This document shows, in pieces, positions 33,628-42,884 of a DNA stretch of 64,000 nt (positions are counted from its first letter, which is position 1; every line of letters starts with the position of its first letter). The notes below the pieces were generated by a model. That model was not told where the DNA came from. It saw only the letters and a program-made list of their open reading frames with translations, and did no database searches. Made by a program: the position numbers and the translations under genes. This stretch comes from Williamsia sp. 1138 (lineage in GTDB: Bacteria; Actinomycetota; Actinomycetes; Mycobacteriales; Mycobacteriaceae): positions 62,001 through 126,000 of the forward strand of contig NZ_MJEJ02000050.1 in assembly GCF_002095435.2 (NCBI RefSeq), in the 5' to 3' direction.

Positions 33628-34824
33628 CTATCGGGCGTGCAACCCCGCCTGTAAGACGACCCCCGCGAGCGTCCTCACCCCGACGGCCAACGCCCGTTCG
33701 TCGAGGTCGAAGTTCGGTTGGTGCAGGTCGACCTGCGGACCGTGCCCACTCCACACGCCCAACCGCGCCATCGCTCCAGGAACGTTCTCGAGGTACCAGG
33801 AGAAGTCCTCACCCCCACCCGATTGCGGTGTGTCCGCCAGCGCGTTCGGTCCCACGGAAGCGATTGCCTGACTGAGTAGTTCGGTCGAAACCGCATCGTT
33901 GACCACCGGTGGCACACCGCGCTTGTATATCAGGTCGTAGCGAACGCTCAGCGGCGCGAGCAACCCCGCGATGATCTCGCGCACCAGCGGTTCGAGCAAC
34001 GCCCACGTCGCGTGGTCCCCGGTGCGGACGGTGCCGCGCAGACGGCCCTCCTGCGGGATCGCATTGGGTGCGTCGCCGGCGTTCGCTGCGCCCCACACCA
34101 TCACCGTGCTGGTCCGCGGATCGATCCGGCGGGACAAGACACCCGGCAGCCCGGTGATCACCGTCCCCATGGCGTAGACCAGATCAGCGGTCAGATGTGG
34201 TCGCGACGTGTGTCCACCCGGCGAATGCAGCACCACCTCGACGTGGTCGGCGGCCGAGGTGATCGGGCCCGCGCGCAGTCCGACCTTGCCCACCTCGAGC
34301 TTCGGGTCGCAGTGCAGCGCATAGAACTGCGAGACCCCCCTGGTGACGCCCGCGGTCACCGCGTCGAGCGCTCCACCGGGCATCACTTCCTCGGCTGCCT
34401 GGAACACCAATCGCACGCCGATGGGCAGGTCTCCGATCGACGCCAATGCCTTGGCGACGCCGAGCAGGATAGCGGTGTGCCCGTCATGCCCACACGCGTG
34501 CGAGACACCCTCCACGGTGGACGAGAACGGAAGCCCCGTCAGCTCGGCGATCGGTAGCGCATCCATGTCTGCCCGGAGGCCGACGAGCGGACCTGCCGGC
34601 CCGATGTCGCATACGACTCCGACACCTTGCGGGAGAACACGTGGCGACAACCCGGCCTTGAGCAGCTCGTCGACCACCACCTGGGTCGTTCGCAGCTCAC
34701 CCCGGGACAGTTCCGGGTGCACATGGAAATCCCGGCGCCAGGCCACCAACTGCGCGCTGTTCTCTCCGATCCAGTTGTCCAGCTCTTTCAGAAAGCGTTC
34801 CGAATCCACCACTTGCCCACTCAT
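33628..34824 (-). CDS. amiA1: M20-family amidohydrolase (AmiA1-like)
   Basis: A 398-residue metal-dependent aminoacylase/carboxypeptidase-like hydrolase. It has the N-terminal DFHVHPELS, GLRADMDALPI, SHACGHDGHTAIL and FQAAEE motifs of the M20D group (two-metal site), plus a lid domain near residues 190-300. These enzymes cleave N-acyl or amide bonds of amino acids. I chose ATG 34824; an upstream in-frame ATG at 34872 would overlap the preceding gene. It follows a second M20 gene on the same strand, the amiA1-amiB1 pair of M. tuberculosis. Confidence 0.9.
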   Translation of the reverse strand: MSGQVVDSERFLKELDNWIGENSAQLVAWRRDFHVHPELSRGELRTTQVVVDELLKAGLSPRVLPQGVGVVCDIGPAGPLVGLRADMDALPIAELTGLPFSSTVEGVSHACGHDGHTAILLGVAKALASIGDLPIGVRLVFQAAEEVMPGGALDAVTAGVTRGVSQFYALHCDPKLEVGKVGLRAGPITSAADHVEVVLHSPGGHTSRPHLTADLVYAMGTVITGLPGVLSRRIDPRTSTVMVWGAANAGDAPNAIPQEGRLRGTVRTGDHATWALLEPLVREIIAGLLAPLSVRYDLIYKRGVPPVVNDAVSTELLSQAIASVGPNALADTPQSGGGEDFSWYLENVPGAMARLGVWSGHGPQVDLHQPNFDLDERALAVGVRTLAGVVLQAGLHAR

Positions 34825-34837
34825 CTTCTGCACACAT

Positions 34838-36043
34838 TCATCGTTTTTTGCCCGCTGTCTGCGGTTGTCCACCCGTTCGTTGTTCGTGCTCCTGCAGCAA
34901 CTCGTCTCGCAACACCGGATCGAGCGCCGCGTGCACCGCAGTCGCGGTCAGTGCCACCGCCCCGTCGACGACGGCCCGATCTGCCGACCCCGACGCCGCG
35001 GCAGCCGCGAACTCGATCTCGTGCGTCCCGGCGCCACCGCTGTCTATCCCGATCAGCGGGTGGATCACCGGCATCGCGTGACTGACATTGCCCATGTCCG
35101 TACTCCCGAGAGGCCGAACCCCTTCGAGGCCGGTCGGTATCACGGGCCTGCCGAGTTCGGCGATCGCTTCACGATAGGCAGACAACAATCGGGAATCCTG
35201 CCGCAGTTCGAGATAGGTCGGTGACACCGTCGCGACTTCGTAGGAACATCCGGTCGCCACCGCACCAGCCGCGAAGCATCCCTCGGCACGTTCACGCAGA
35301 TCATCGAGCGACAGCTGGTCACGTGCTCTGAGGTAGTACAGCAGTTCACTGTGTCCGGCAACGATATTCGGGGCGCGACCACCATCGCTGACGATGCCGT
35401 GCAGTTGCTGACCGGATTTCAGGTGCTGGCGCAACAGCCCCAGCGACACCTGCGCGACCGTCAAGGCGTCTGCCGCGTTGCGGCCACGCTCGGGAGCGGC
35501 GGCAGCATGGGATTCGAGGCCGGTGTAGCGGATCGCCAGATCGGCGAGTGCAAGTGAACTGGCGGCGATCTCATCCGCGCGGCCGGGATGAACCATCATC
35601 GACATGGCCACCGGATCGAACACACCGGCCTCGGCCATCACGATCTTGCCACCACCGGTCTCCTCGGCGGGCGTACCCAGCACGAGCACGGTGATGCCCA
35701 GCTCATCGGCGATGTCGGCCAAACCGCGAGCGGCACCAACGGTCATCGCGGCGATCATGTTGTGCCCACAGGCGTGGCCCATCCCAGGGAGCGCGTCGTA
35801 CTCCGCGCACAGACCAACGACCAGGTCTCCGGAGCCGTACGAGGCGGTGAACGCGGTGGGCAGATCGGCCACCGCCGGCGTCACCTCGAATCCGTACCCG
35901 GCGAGCAACTCGGACACCTTGGCCGCGCTGCGATGCTCTTCGAACGCCAACTCGGGTTCGGAATGCAATGAATGCGACAACTCGACCAGGTCACCGGCGA
36001 CCGCGCGCACCGCGCGTTCGCCTTGCCGCCCGATGTGAGTCAT
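34838..36043 (-). CDS. amiB1: M20-family amidohydrolase (AmiB1-like)
   Basis: A 401-residue paralogue of the gene downstream. It carries the metal motifs GLCAEYDALPGMGHACGHN, GTPAEETGGGK and the dimerisation lid with GLESHAAAAPERGRNAADAL. GLCAEYDALPG is typical of the amidohydrolase/p-aminobenzoyl-glutamate hydrolase branch, so it may act on folate breakdown products or N-acyl amino acids. It precedes AmiA1 by 13 bp and they probably form one transcript. The ATG at 36043 is supported by the MTHIGRQG N-terminus typical of the family. Confidence 0.88.
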   Translation of the reverse strand: MTHIGRQGERAVRAVAGDLVELSHSLHSEPELAFEEHRSAAKVSELLAGYGFEVTPAVADLPTAFTASYGSGDLVVGLCAEYDALPGMGHACGHNMIAAMTVGAARGLADIADELGITVLVLGTPAEETGGGKIVMAEAGVFDPVAMSMMVHPGRADEIAASSLALADLAIRYTGLESHAAAAPERGRNAADALTVAQVSLGLLRQHLKSGQQLHGIVSDGGRAPNIVAGHSELLYYLRARDQLSLDDLRERAEGCFAAGAVATGCSYEVATVSPTYLELRQDSRLLSAYREAIAELGRPVIPTGLEGVRPLGSTDMGNVSHAMPVIHPLIGIDSGGAGTHEIEFAAAAASGSADRAVVDGAVALTATAVHAALDPVLRDELLQEHEQRTGGQPQTAGKKR

Positions 36044-36085
36044 CAGGTCATTCTCCCACTCCGCGCCTCACGTGTTCGGTTCGAC

Positions 36086-36787
36086 TCAGCCGAGCAGCGA
36101 CGGCGGCGTCGGCCGCTCGAGATCGGCCAGCAGCGGTGCCCGCAGACCCTTCTTGATCAGCGCGAGAGTGGGACCCGCGACGGACGCACGACCTGCGGCG
36201 ATGTCTGCAGCAGCGGGCAGGAGCTGATCGATGTCCACAGCGTGCTCGACGATCCCGGCCCGGGCGGCGTCGGCGCCACCGTAGCGCCGACCGGTGGTCA
36301 TCGCCTCGGTCACCGTCGCGTCGGGCACACGAACCCGCAGGAGCGAGGCCATGCCCGTCGTGAAGGGCATCCCGAGCAGGATCTCGGGAAGGGACCAGAA
36401 CCCCCGCTCCGTGCGCATGATCCGATGGTCGGCGCACAGGGCCAGCATGGCCCCGGCCCCGAAGGCGTGTCCGTTGATGGCCGCGACCGTGGGGATGGGC
36501 AGGGTCAAGACGCGCACGTACAGCGCGTGGACGCGATCGAGGTAGGCGGGCAGCTTGTCACCGTTGGCCGCGATGTAGTCGACGTCGAGCCCGTTCGAGA
36601 AGAACTTCCCGGTGGCGGTGATCACGAGCGCACCCGGCGCGCTCTCGACGACCTGATCGAGCTGGGCGTTCACGGTGTCGAGCCAGTCGATCCCGAACCT
36701 GTTCTCCGGGTTCTTCTCGTCGAGTTCGGCGCCCTCAGCACCGAGATACAGGGTGTGTACAGCGTCATTGGTGGTCACGTACGGCAT
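36086..36787 (-). CDS. Enoyl-CoA hydratase/isomerase family protein
   Basis: A 233-residue crotonase-fold protein. The oxyanion-hole segments are [20 protein letters not shown]-like and [17 protein letters not shown]; the Glu of [12 protein letters not shown] is at a catalytic position. It likely works as an enoyl-CoA hydratase or a delta3,delta2-enoyl-CoA isomerase, and the shortness (about 230 residues) favours the isomerase type. The longer open frame to 37018 is not coding; ATG 36787 ([10 protein letters not shown]) is the start. It sits between amiB1 and the PNP gene, where M. tuberculosis has no counterpart. Confidence 0.82.
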   Translation of the reverse strand: MPYVTTNDAVHTLYLGAEGAELDEKNPENRFGIDWLDTVNAQLDQVVESAPGALVITATGKFFSNGLDVDYIAANGDKLPAYLDRVHALYVRVLTLPIPTVAAINGHAFGAGAMLALCADHRIMRTERGFWSLPEILLGMPFTTGMASLLRVRVPDATVTEAMTTGRRYGGADAARAGIVEHAVDIDQLLPAAADIAAGRASVAGPTLALIKKGLRAPLLADLERPTPPSLLG

Positions 36788-36818
36788 GGAGCGACCATAT
36801 CGTCTTAAGGTTGTGACC

Positions 36819-37643
36819 ATGCCAGAGCAAGGTTCAAACGCAGATCCGACGACCGACCCCGCGCGCGCCGCCCAGGCGGCTGCCGATGCCATCGCCACAG
36901 CAACAGGTGCAGCGAGCCACGATGTGGCCGTGGTTCTCGGCTCGGGATGGGCTCCGGCGGCCGCCGCCCTGGGAACGCCTGCTGCCAGTGTCCCGATGGC
37001 CGAGTTGCCCGGATTCACTCCCCCGAGCGCCGAGGGACACTCGGGGACAGTCCATTCCCTGCGGATCGGCGGCCGGTCGGTTCTCGTCCTACTGGGCAGA
37101 ACTCATGCCTACGAAGGTCATCCGCTCGCGAGCGTGGTGCACGCGGTCCGCACCGCCGCCGCCTGCGGTGTCGGCACACTGGTTTTGACCAATGCTGCAG
37201 GTGGTCTGCGCGATGACATGACCGTCGGGCAACCCGTACTGATCAGTGACCACCTCAACCTGACGGCACGATCCCCTTTGGCCGGTGCACAATTCGTCGA
37301 TCTGGTCGATGCGTATTCCCCACGTCTACGTCAGATCGCGCAGAGCGTGGACCCGTCGTTGGCCGAGGGGGTCTACGCGGGTCTCCCGGGACCGCACTAC
37401 GAGACACCGGCCGAGATCAAGATGCTGCGAGTGCTCGGAGCAGATCTCGTCGGGATGTCGACGGTCCACGAGACAATCGCCGCCCGAGCGGAAAAGCTTG
37501 ACGTACTCGGCATTTCACTGGTCACCAATCTGGCGGCGGGTATCACCGGCGAACCTCTCGATCATGAGGAAGTGCTCGCCGTGGGGCGCTCGTCGGCGAC
37601 CCGGATGGGCCACCTGCTCGCCCAGGTCATCGAACAGATCTGA
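36819..37643 (+). CDS. punA: Purine nucleoside phosphorylase
   Basis: A 274-residue trimeric-type purine nucleoside phosphorylase that converts inosine or guanosine with phosphate to the base and ribose-1-phosphate. It shows [26 protein letters not shown] and [13 protein letters not shown] with the substrate-binding Glu and His. The ATG at 36819 is preceded by an in-frame GTG at 36813. The protein corresponds to Rv3307 and precedes pmmB by 7 bp. Together with add, deoA and cdd it forms a nucleoside salvage set feeding ribose-phosphate to the mutase. Confidence 0.93.
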   Translation: MPEQGSNADPTTDPARAAQAAADAIATATGAASHDVAVVLGSGWAPAAAALGTPAASVPMAELPGFTPPSAEGHSGTVHSLRIGGRSVLVLLGRTHAYEGHPLASVVHAVRTAAACGVGTLVLTNAAGGLRDDMTVGQPVLISDHLNLTARSPLAGAQFVDLVDAYSPRLRQIAQSVDPSLAEGVYAGLPGPHYETPAEIKMLRVLGADLVGMSTVHETIAARAEKLDVLGISLVTNLAAGITGEPLDHEEVLAVGRSSATRMGHLLAQVIEQI

Positions 37644-37650
37644 GCCGGCG

Positions 37651-39279
37651 ATGACCGATGAGCAGGTAGAGGCGTGGATCGACGCAGACCCCGACCCCCG
37701 GACGCGGGCCGAGTTGCGAGGGCTCGATCCCGAATCGTTGGCTGAGCGTTTCTCGGGCACCCTGCATTTCGGTACCGCAGGCCTGCGCGGTCCGGTGCGG
37801 GCCGGACCGGCGGGCATGAACGTCGCGGTGGTCAGCGGCGCCACGGCGGGTGTCGGGCAATGGCTGATCGATCACGGCCACCGCGGCGGCTCTGTCGTCG
37901 TCGGCCGCGACGCCAGGCATGGGTCCGAAGACTTCTTCTCCGCGACCACGCAAGTTCTTGCGGCGCAGGGATTCGATGTGATCGCGCTTCCTGAACCCGG
38001 GCCCACACCGCTCGTCGCCTTCGCCGTCCGCGACCTCGGCGCCGTCGCAGGCATCCAGATCACGGCGTCGCACAACCCACCTGCGGACAACGGTTACAAG
38101 GTCTACCTGGACGAGGGAGCTCAGCTCATCCCGCCGGCAGACGCCGAGATCGAGCAACTCATCACCCAGGTGGGGCCCGCGAAGGACATCCCCCGGGCCG
38201 CGGTCGCCGCGGACAGCCGAGCCCGCGCCAACCTCGAGCGTTACCTCGCGCGCCTGGTCACCACGTTCGGGAGCCGGGAGCGGCGACGCGTCCGCGTCGC
38301 GCTGACGGCCATGCACGGCGTCGGCGGGGATATCGCCGTACAGGCGTTGCGGGAGTGCGGGTTTCACGATGTCACCGTCGTCGGTCTGCAACACAGCCCC
38401 GATCCCGACTTTCCCACCGCAGCGTTTCCGAATCCCGAGGAGCCGGGCGCGTCCGATCTGCTGCTCGACCTCGCCAGGGACTCGGGTGCCGACCTGGCAA
38501 TCGCGCTCGACCCCGATGCCGACCGATGTGCTGTCGGCGCCTGCGTGGACGGCGCATGGCGGATGCTGTCCGGTGACGAGACCGGCGCGTTGCTCGGCGC
38601 AGAGATCGTCGACGGCCACCGCGGCGAGAACGCTTTGGTGGCCAGCACGATCGTGTCGGGGACGTTGCTCGGCAAGATCGCAGCGGCCGCTGGGACCCGG
38701 CATGTCACCACCCTCACCGGTTTCAAGTGGCTGGTCCGTGCCGGCGACGGACTGGTCTATGCCTATGAGGAAGCGATCGGCCATTGCGTGGACCCAGACG
38801 CCGTTCGGGACAAGGACGGCATCAGCGCCGCCGTCGCGGTGTGCGTGCTGGCCGAGCGACTCCTCACGAGCGGCCAGGATCTCGGCGATCGCCTCGATGA
38901 TTTGTTCACCGAGTTCGGTGTGCACGCGACCGCCCAGTATGCGATCCGTGTCGATCATTTGAGCGACATCGCCGACGTGATGACGGCCCTTCGCACCGAC
39001 CCACCACCGCGCCTCGCGGGCACCGCGGTCTCGGTGGAGGACTTCTCAACCCGGCCGGGACCATCGGCGACCGACGCCGTGCAATTCACCGGTTCGACCG
39101 ACCACGACCAGGTTCGCGTCATCGCGCGCCCCTCCGGGACGGAGCCGAAACTGAAGTTCTATCTGGAAGTGGCGCTGGCACCTCGCACCGAACTCGGGAA
39201 CGCCAAGGCCCTGGCACGGGCGCGGCTCGACGCGCTCGGTGCCCAGGTGGCCGAGTTCGCGGCGTCGGTACGCCGGTAG
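37651..39279 (+). CDS. pmmB: Phosphomannomutase/phosphoglucomutase-type mutase (PmmB)
   Basis: A 542-residue alpha-D-phosphohexomutase. The phosphoserine is Ser140 in QITASHNPPADNGYKVY, the metal loop is DPDADRCAV, and the C-terminal RPSGTEPKLKFY binds the phosphate. PmmB/DeoB-like mutases interconvert hexose or ribose 1- and 5/6-phosphates; next to PNP and DeoA the ribose-1-phosphate reaction (phosphopentomutase activity) is a good guess. The start at ATG 37651 follows the PNP stop by 7 bp; the longer frame to 37285 overlaps it. Matches Rv3308. Confidence 0.92.
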   Translation: MTDEQVEAWIDADPDPRTRAELRGLDPESLAERFSGTLHFGTAGLRGPVRAGPAGMNVAVVSGATAGVGQWLIDHGHRGGSVVVGRDARHGSEDFFSATTQVLAAQGFDVIALPEPGPTPLVAFAVRDLGAVAGIQITASHNPPADNGYKVYLDEGAQLIPPADAEIEQLITQVGPAKDIPRAAVAADSRARANLERYLARLVTTFGSRERRRVRVALTAMHGVGGDIAVQALRECGFHDVTVVGLQHSPDPDFPTAAFPNPEEPGASDLLLDLARDSGADLAIALDPDADRCAVGACVDGAWRMLSGDETGALLGAEIVDGHRGENALVASTIVSGTLLGKIAAAAGTRHVTTLTGFKWLVRAGDGLVYAYEEAIGHCVDPDAVRDKDGISAAVAVCVLAERLLTSGQDLGDRLDDLFTEFGVHATAQYAIRVDHLSDIADVMTALRTDPPPRLAGTAVSVEDFSTRPGPSATDAVQFTGSTDHDQVRVIARPSGTEPKLKFYLEVALAPRTELGNAKALARARLDALGAQVAEFAASVRR

Positions 39280-39288
39280 GGTGAGCCC

Positions 39289-39894
39289 GTGAGCGGCAAC
39301 TACCCCCCGACACCGCCACCGAAGTCGCCGTGGGCGTCTCCGGTGGTCATCGGTGCGATCGTCGCGGGCGCCCTGGTCCTCGCCGGTGCCGTCCTGCTGG
39401 GGTTCCTGCTGATCCCGTCCGACGAGGACAACGCCGAGAGCACGAGTACCACTCCTACCCCGACCCAGCAGACGGCCACCCGAACCGTCACCTTGACGCC
39501 CTCCACCGGAGTGCCGACCAGCACCTTGACCTCCACGACGGCGACACCGACCACCACCCCGAATCGCCCCGATCCGAATGTGCCCGGCGCCGACGGCCAA
39601 GGTTTTCTCAGCGGTCCACGCTGCAACGCAACCGGTGATCCCGCGGTGATGATCGGACAGACCAACCGGTCGAAAGTTGTTGTCTGCCAGGTGGGCGAGC
39701 AGACCGGGCGGTATTACTACAAGGGCCTTGCCGACGGCGGTGCCATCGAGATCCAATATCCGACCCGTTCGGGCAGCCGGTTCACCGCAGTGAACAACAA
39801 CACCACATACGTGGTGGACGGATCGACTCTCACCATCAGCGAAGGCGGAGCCGTGCTGGCCTCCGAACCGATGATCTACTACTGGGCCAACTGA
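39289..39894 (+). CDS. Single-pass membrane-anchored secreted protein
   Basis: A 201-residue protein with a short Pro-rich cytoplasmic start (PPTPPPKSPWAS), one transmembrane helix (VVIGAIVAGALVLAGAVLLG), a Thr/Pro-rich spacer, and a folded extracellular domain with cysteines at SGPRCNATGDP and VVCQVGEQTG that could pair. The GTG at 39289 lies 9 bp after pmmB. I do not recognise the family; such anchored domains are common in Mycobacteriales. It precedes a lone ABC ATPase gene by 4 bp. Confidence 0.78.
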   Translation: MSGNYPPTPPPKSPWASPVVIGAIVAGALVLAGAVLLGFLLIPSDEDNAESTSTTPTPTQQTATRTVTLTPSTGVPTSTLTSTTATPTTTPNRPDPNVPGADGQGFLSGPRCNATGDPAVMIGQTNRSKVVVCQVGEQTGRYYYKGLADGGAIEIQYPTRSGSRFTAVNNNTTYVVDGSTLTISEGGAVLASEPMIYYWAN

Positions 39895-39898
39895 CACC

Positions 39899-40693
39899 GT
39901 GGACACAACTGCTCCACACGAAGTCCTTCACGCCGCTCACATCGATGTGGTCCGGAGTGGACGGTACCTGTTGCGCGACATCAGTTTCACCGTCAACGCT
40001 GGCGAGCACTGGGCACTGCTCGGTCCGAACGGCGCCGGGAAATCAACCCTGCTGAACATCCTCGGCGCGTTCGGACACCCGACCCGCGGCACCGTCGACG
40101 TACTCGGGCGCCGATTGGGCCGCGTCGACATGCGCGAGTTACGCACCCATATCGGACATGTCGATCCGAGGCATCGCCTCGACCTGCCCTTGACGGCCCA
40201 CGACGTGGTACTCACCGGTTTGACCAACACCCCGGAACTGGACCATCGACGCGAGTACGACGACGTCGAACATCGGCACGCCGACGAACTTCTCGACTTG
40301 TTGGGCATGAGCATGAGGCGAGACTCGGTCTGGACCACCATGAGCCAGGGTGAACGGGGACGAACGCTCATCGCCAGGGCGTTGATGGCCAGGCCGTCGC
40401 TGATCCTTCTCGACGAACCCGCCACGGGTCTGGATCTGGCTGCGCGCGAACAACTCCTGACCAGCGTCGATCAACTGCGCCGCGAGGTTCCCGACCTGGC
40501 GAGTGTGCTGGTCACCCATCACCTCGAGGATCTTCCCGCGAGCACCAGTCACGCGCTATTGCTCCGCGACGGTGAATCAGTGGTCCAGGGCCACGTAGAC
40601 GACGCCCTGACCTCGGCGACCATCACGAAGTGCTTCGATCACCCCGTGCAGGTGCGCCGGGAGGGCGGCCGCTGGGCCGCGCGCGCTACCTAG
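39899..40693 (+). CDS. Stand-alone ABC transporter ATP-binding protein
   Basis: A 264-residue ABC ATPase with Walker A ([11 protein letters not shown]), a Q-loop region, a signature reading MSQGERGR (an LSGGQ variant), Walker B ([12 protein letters not shown]) and the switch His (VTHHLEDLP). The signature variant and gene layout resemble ModF-like or iron-related ATPases; no permease or binding protein is adjacent. The GTG at 39899 follows the membrane protein stop by 4 bp. It ends convergent with upp, overlapping it by 8 bp. The substrate is unknown. Confidence 0.82.
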   Translation: MDTTAPHEVLHAAHIDVVRSGRYLLRDISFTVNAGEHWALLGPNGAGKSTLLNILGAFGHPTRGTVDVLGRRLGRVDMRELRTHIGHVDPRHRLDLPLTAHDVVLTGLTNTPELDHRREYDDVEHRHADELLDLLGMSMRRDSVWTTMSQGERGRTLIARALMARPSLILLDEPATGLDLAAREQLLTSVDQLRREVPDLASVLVTHHLEDLPASTSHALLLRDGESVVQGHVDDALTSATITKCFDHPVQVRREGGRWAARAT

Positions 40694-41309
40694 GACCGAA
40701 CTGGCGATCGCCCGCATCACCGAGACCCGGTGTGATGTAGGCGACCTCGTTGAGTCCATCATCGATGGCCGCGGTCACGAGTCGGACCGGATACCCGGAG
40801 TTCTCCAGCGCAGCAACGCCTTCAGGGGCCGCGACGACGCATACCGCGGTGATGTCGGTGGCTTTGCGGGAGACCAGCAACTCGATCGTGTGCAGCATCG
40901 ACCCGCCCGTGGCCAGCATCGGATCGAGGACGAACACCGGCTGGCCGGTCAGATCGTCCGGCAGTGACTCCAGATAAGGCACCGGCTCCCGGGTCTCCTC
41001 GTTCCGCGCGATCCCCACGAATCCGACATTCGCCTCCGGCACCATCGCGTGTGCCTGCTCGACCATGCCCAGACCGGCCCTCAGCACCGGGACGAGCAGG
41101 GGCGGCGACGCCAGCTTCACCCCCGTCGTCGCGACCACGGGTGTCGTGATCGGCACCTCGGTCACGGGCGCGCCGATCAACGCCTCGTAGATGAGCATCT
41201 GGGTGAGATCGGAGAGTGCACCGCGAAAAGCCGCGTTGCCGGTGGTCTCATCGCGGAGGGTGGTCAGCCTGGCGGCGGCCAGTGGATGATCAACTGCTCG
41301 GATCTGCAT
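40686..41309 (-). CDS. upp: Uracil phosphoribosyltransferase
   Basis: A 207-residue enzyme that makes UMP from uracil and PRPP. The PRPP loop is [10 protein letters not shown], and the uracil-binding C-terminal region [16 protein letters not shown] is intact. The 8-bp overlap with the ABC gene (convergent) is only at the 3' ends. Its position corresponds to Rv3309c, and uracil from DeoA/Cdd-type pyrimidine breakdown may be salvaged here. Confidence 0.94.
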   Translation of the reverse strand: MQIRAVDHPLAAARLTTLRDETTGNAAFRGALSDLTQMLIYEALIGAPVTEVPITTPVVATTGVKLASPPLLVPVLRAGLGMVEQAHAMVPEANVGFVGIARNEETREPVPYLESLPDDLTGQPVFVLDPMLATGGSMLHTIELLVSRKATDITAVCVVAAPEGVAALENSGYPVRLVTAAIDDGLNEVAYITPGLGDAGDRQFGPR

Positions 41310-41354
41310 GGACTCACCTTACGAGGGAACCGACACCCCCGACCACTGCGTCGT

Positions 41355-41669
41355 ATGCACATGAGTTCGGTCTCCGTTGATCCCGCCGCCCTGACCACCG
41401 CTGCAGCCGGCACCCGCTCGGTCGCAGCCGACATCGCCGCCCAGGCCCTCGCCGGGCGCGTCGACGCGGCGGTGCTGGCACCGACGTTCGGCCTGATCGG
41501 GGCCGAGTTCACCGCGGCCGCGGTGATGGTCACCGACCGGCACTGCCGAGAGATCGACGATCTCGCCACGAGGATGGTTGCGCTCGGCCAGGGCCTGGCA
41601 CATGCCGTCGACACCTATACGGGCACAGACGACACCAATTCCGCACAGATCGCGGCGACCGCGCGATGA
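41355..41669 (+). CDS. ESX-like small helical protein
   Basis: A 104-residue helical, Ala-rich protein (start ATG 41355; ATG 41361 is equally possible). The order helix, turn, helix and the size recall ESX/WXG100 and the small DUF partner of cell-wall hydrolases, but no W-x-G is present. It is followed by an NlpC/P60 peptidase with a 4-bp overlap, so the two are translationally coupled; the pair occupies the place where M. tuberculosis carries sapM. Function unknown. Confidence 0.6.
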   Translation: MHMSSVSVDPAALTTAAAGTRSVAADIAAQALAGRVDAAVLAPTFGLIGAEFTAAAVMVTDRHCREIDDLATRMVALGQGLAHAVDTYTGTDDTNSAQIAATAR

Positions 41670-42742
41670 TCCCGATCGAGTTGCTCATCATCCCGCTGCG
41701 GGCCCTGCTCGCCGCGCTGGGCACCGGCGAGTTGCCTGCAGGTGCCCCCGCGGCCCAGTTACGCTCCACTGCAACTGTTCTCGATGACGCCCGCAATCGG
41801 CAGGTGCGCATCAACAGCGAACTCGAACCCGCCTGGACGGGGGTGGGTGCTGCCCGCGCGATCTCAGTTCTGGACCGCGCAGTCACCGATGCAGCAGATT
41901 TCTCCGACGACAGCGCCGAGATCGCCGATGTCATCGAGTCTGCGGGCGACAAGATCCGGCGGGCAGCGGGCGAATTACAGGCGATACTCGACTCGTTCGT
42001 CGCCGTCACCGCAGCCATGGGGCCGGCCCTTTACACACCGGCGGGTCTCGCGGCCGTCATTCCGGTCGCCATGGCACATCTGCAGCGCGGCATCGACGCC
42101 GTCGAGCGCACCCGCGCCGAGCTCAGAACCGACACCGACCGGCTACTGGCCATCGGCCGCACTCCCGCACCGGCGGGGTCGAACCCTGTCGACGCCCAGC
42201 TCGCCCGTGTCGGTACCGAGCTGGGCAATCTCGGTAACGCCGCATTCGGTCCGGTGCAGGCCGCCGCCGGAAGAACCGGGCCCGGCGACGGCGAGGGCCC
42301 GGCGACCACCGTGCCGGCCGGACTGACCGCAACCAACCCGGGCGGCACCGGGGTCGCGATCACCCTGCCGGACGGTTCGGTCGCTTACGCACCCAATGAA
42401 CGCGCAGCAAGAGCAGTTCGGGCAGCACTCAGTCAGCAGGGTGTGCCCTATGTTTGGGGAGGTACATCACCCGGGCAGGGGCTCGATTGCAGCGGCCTCA
42501 CGCAGTGGGCCTATCGGGAAGCCGGAGTCGAGCTGCCCCGGTTGGCACAGGAACAGGACACCGCCGGGGTCCAGGTGGCACAGGCCGATCTACAGCCTGG
42601 CGATCTCGCCGTGTGGTCCGGACACGTCGCCATGTACATCGGGAACGGACAGATGGTTGAGGCGGGAGATCCTGTTCAGGTCAACCCGGTACGAACCTCG
42701 AACCTGGACCAGACCTTCGAAGGCTTCTACCGGCCGAACTGA
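41666..42742 (+). CDS. NlpC/P60 peptidoglycan peptidase with N-terminal ESX-like helical region
   Basis: A 358-residue protein. The N-terminal 180 residues are helical with an Ala-rich coiled look and no obvious signal peptide. The C-terminal domain is a C40 NlpC/P60 endopeptidase: catalytic Cys275 in GLDCSGLTQWAY, and His320 in SGHVAMYIG, with a third polar residue expected near PVQVNP. It resembles the RipC/RipD peptidoglycan hydrolases. The lack of a signal peptide and the coupled ESX-like gene upstream suggest type VII secretion as a unit (inference). Confidence 0.82.
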   Translation: MIPIELLIIPLRALLAALGTGELPAGAPAAQLRSTATVLDDARNRQVRINSELEPAWTGVGAARAISVLDRAVTDAADFSDDSAEIADVIESAGDKIRRAAGELQAILDSFVAVTAAMGPALYTPAGLAAVIPVAMAHLQRGIDAVERTRAELRTDTDRLLAIGRTPAPAGSNPVDAQLARVGTELGNLGNAAFGPVQAAAGRTGPGDGEGPATTVPAGLTATNPGGTGVAITLPDGSVAYAPNERAARAVRAALSQQGVPYVWGGTSPGQGLDCSGLTQWAYREAGVELPRLAQEQDTAGVQVAQADLQPGDLAVWSGHVAMYIGNGQMVEAGDPVQVNPVRTSNLDQTFEGFYRPN

Positions 42743-42884
42743 TCTGCCCGCCCGATCCGCGCGGCGCTGACCTCGCAGTGAAGTCGCCGGGTCGCGACCA
42801 GATCAGGAAATCTCGGCAAACCTCGTGCACTTCGGGCGAGGCGAGGTGGCCGACGCTCGGGGTCGGTGACTAGGCTCTGTCCCC

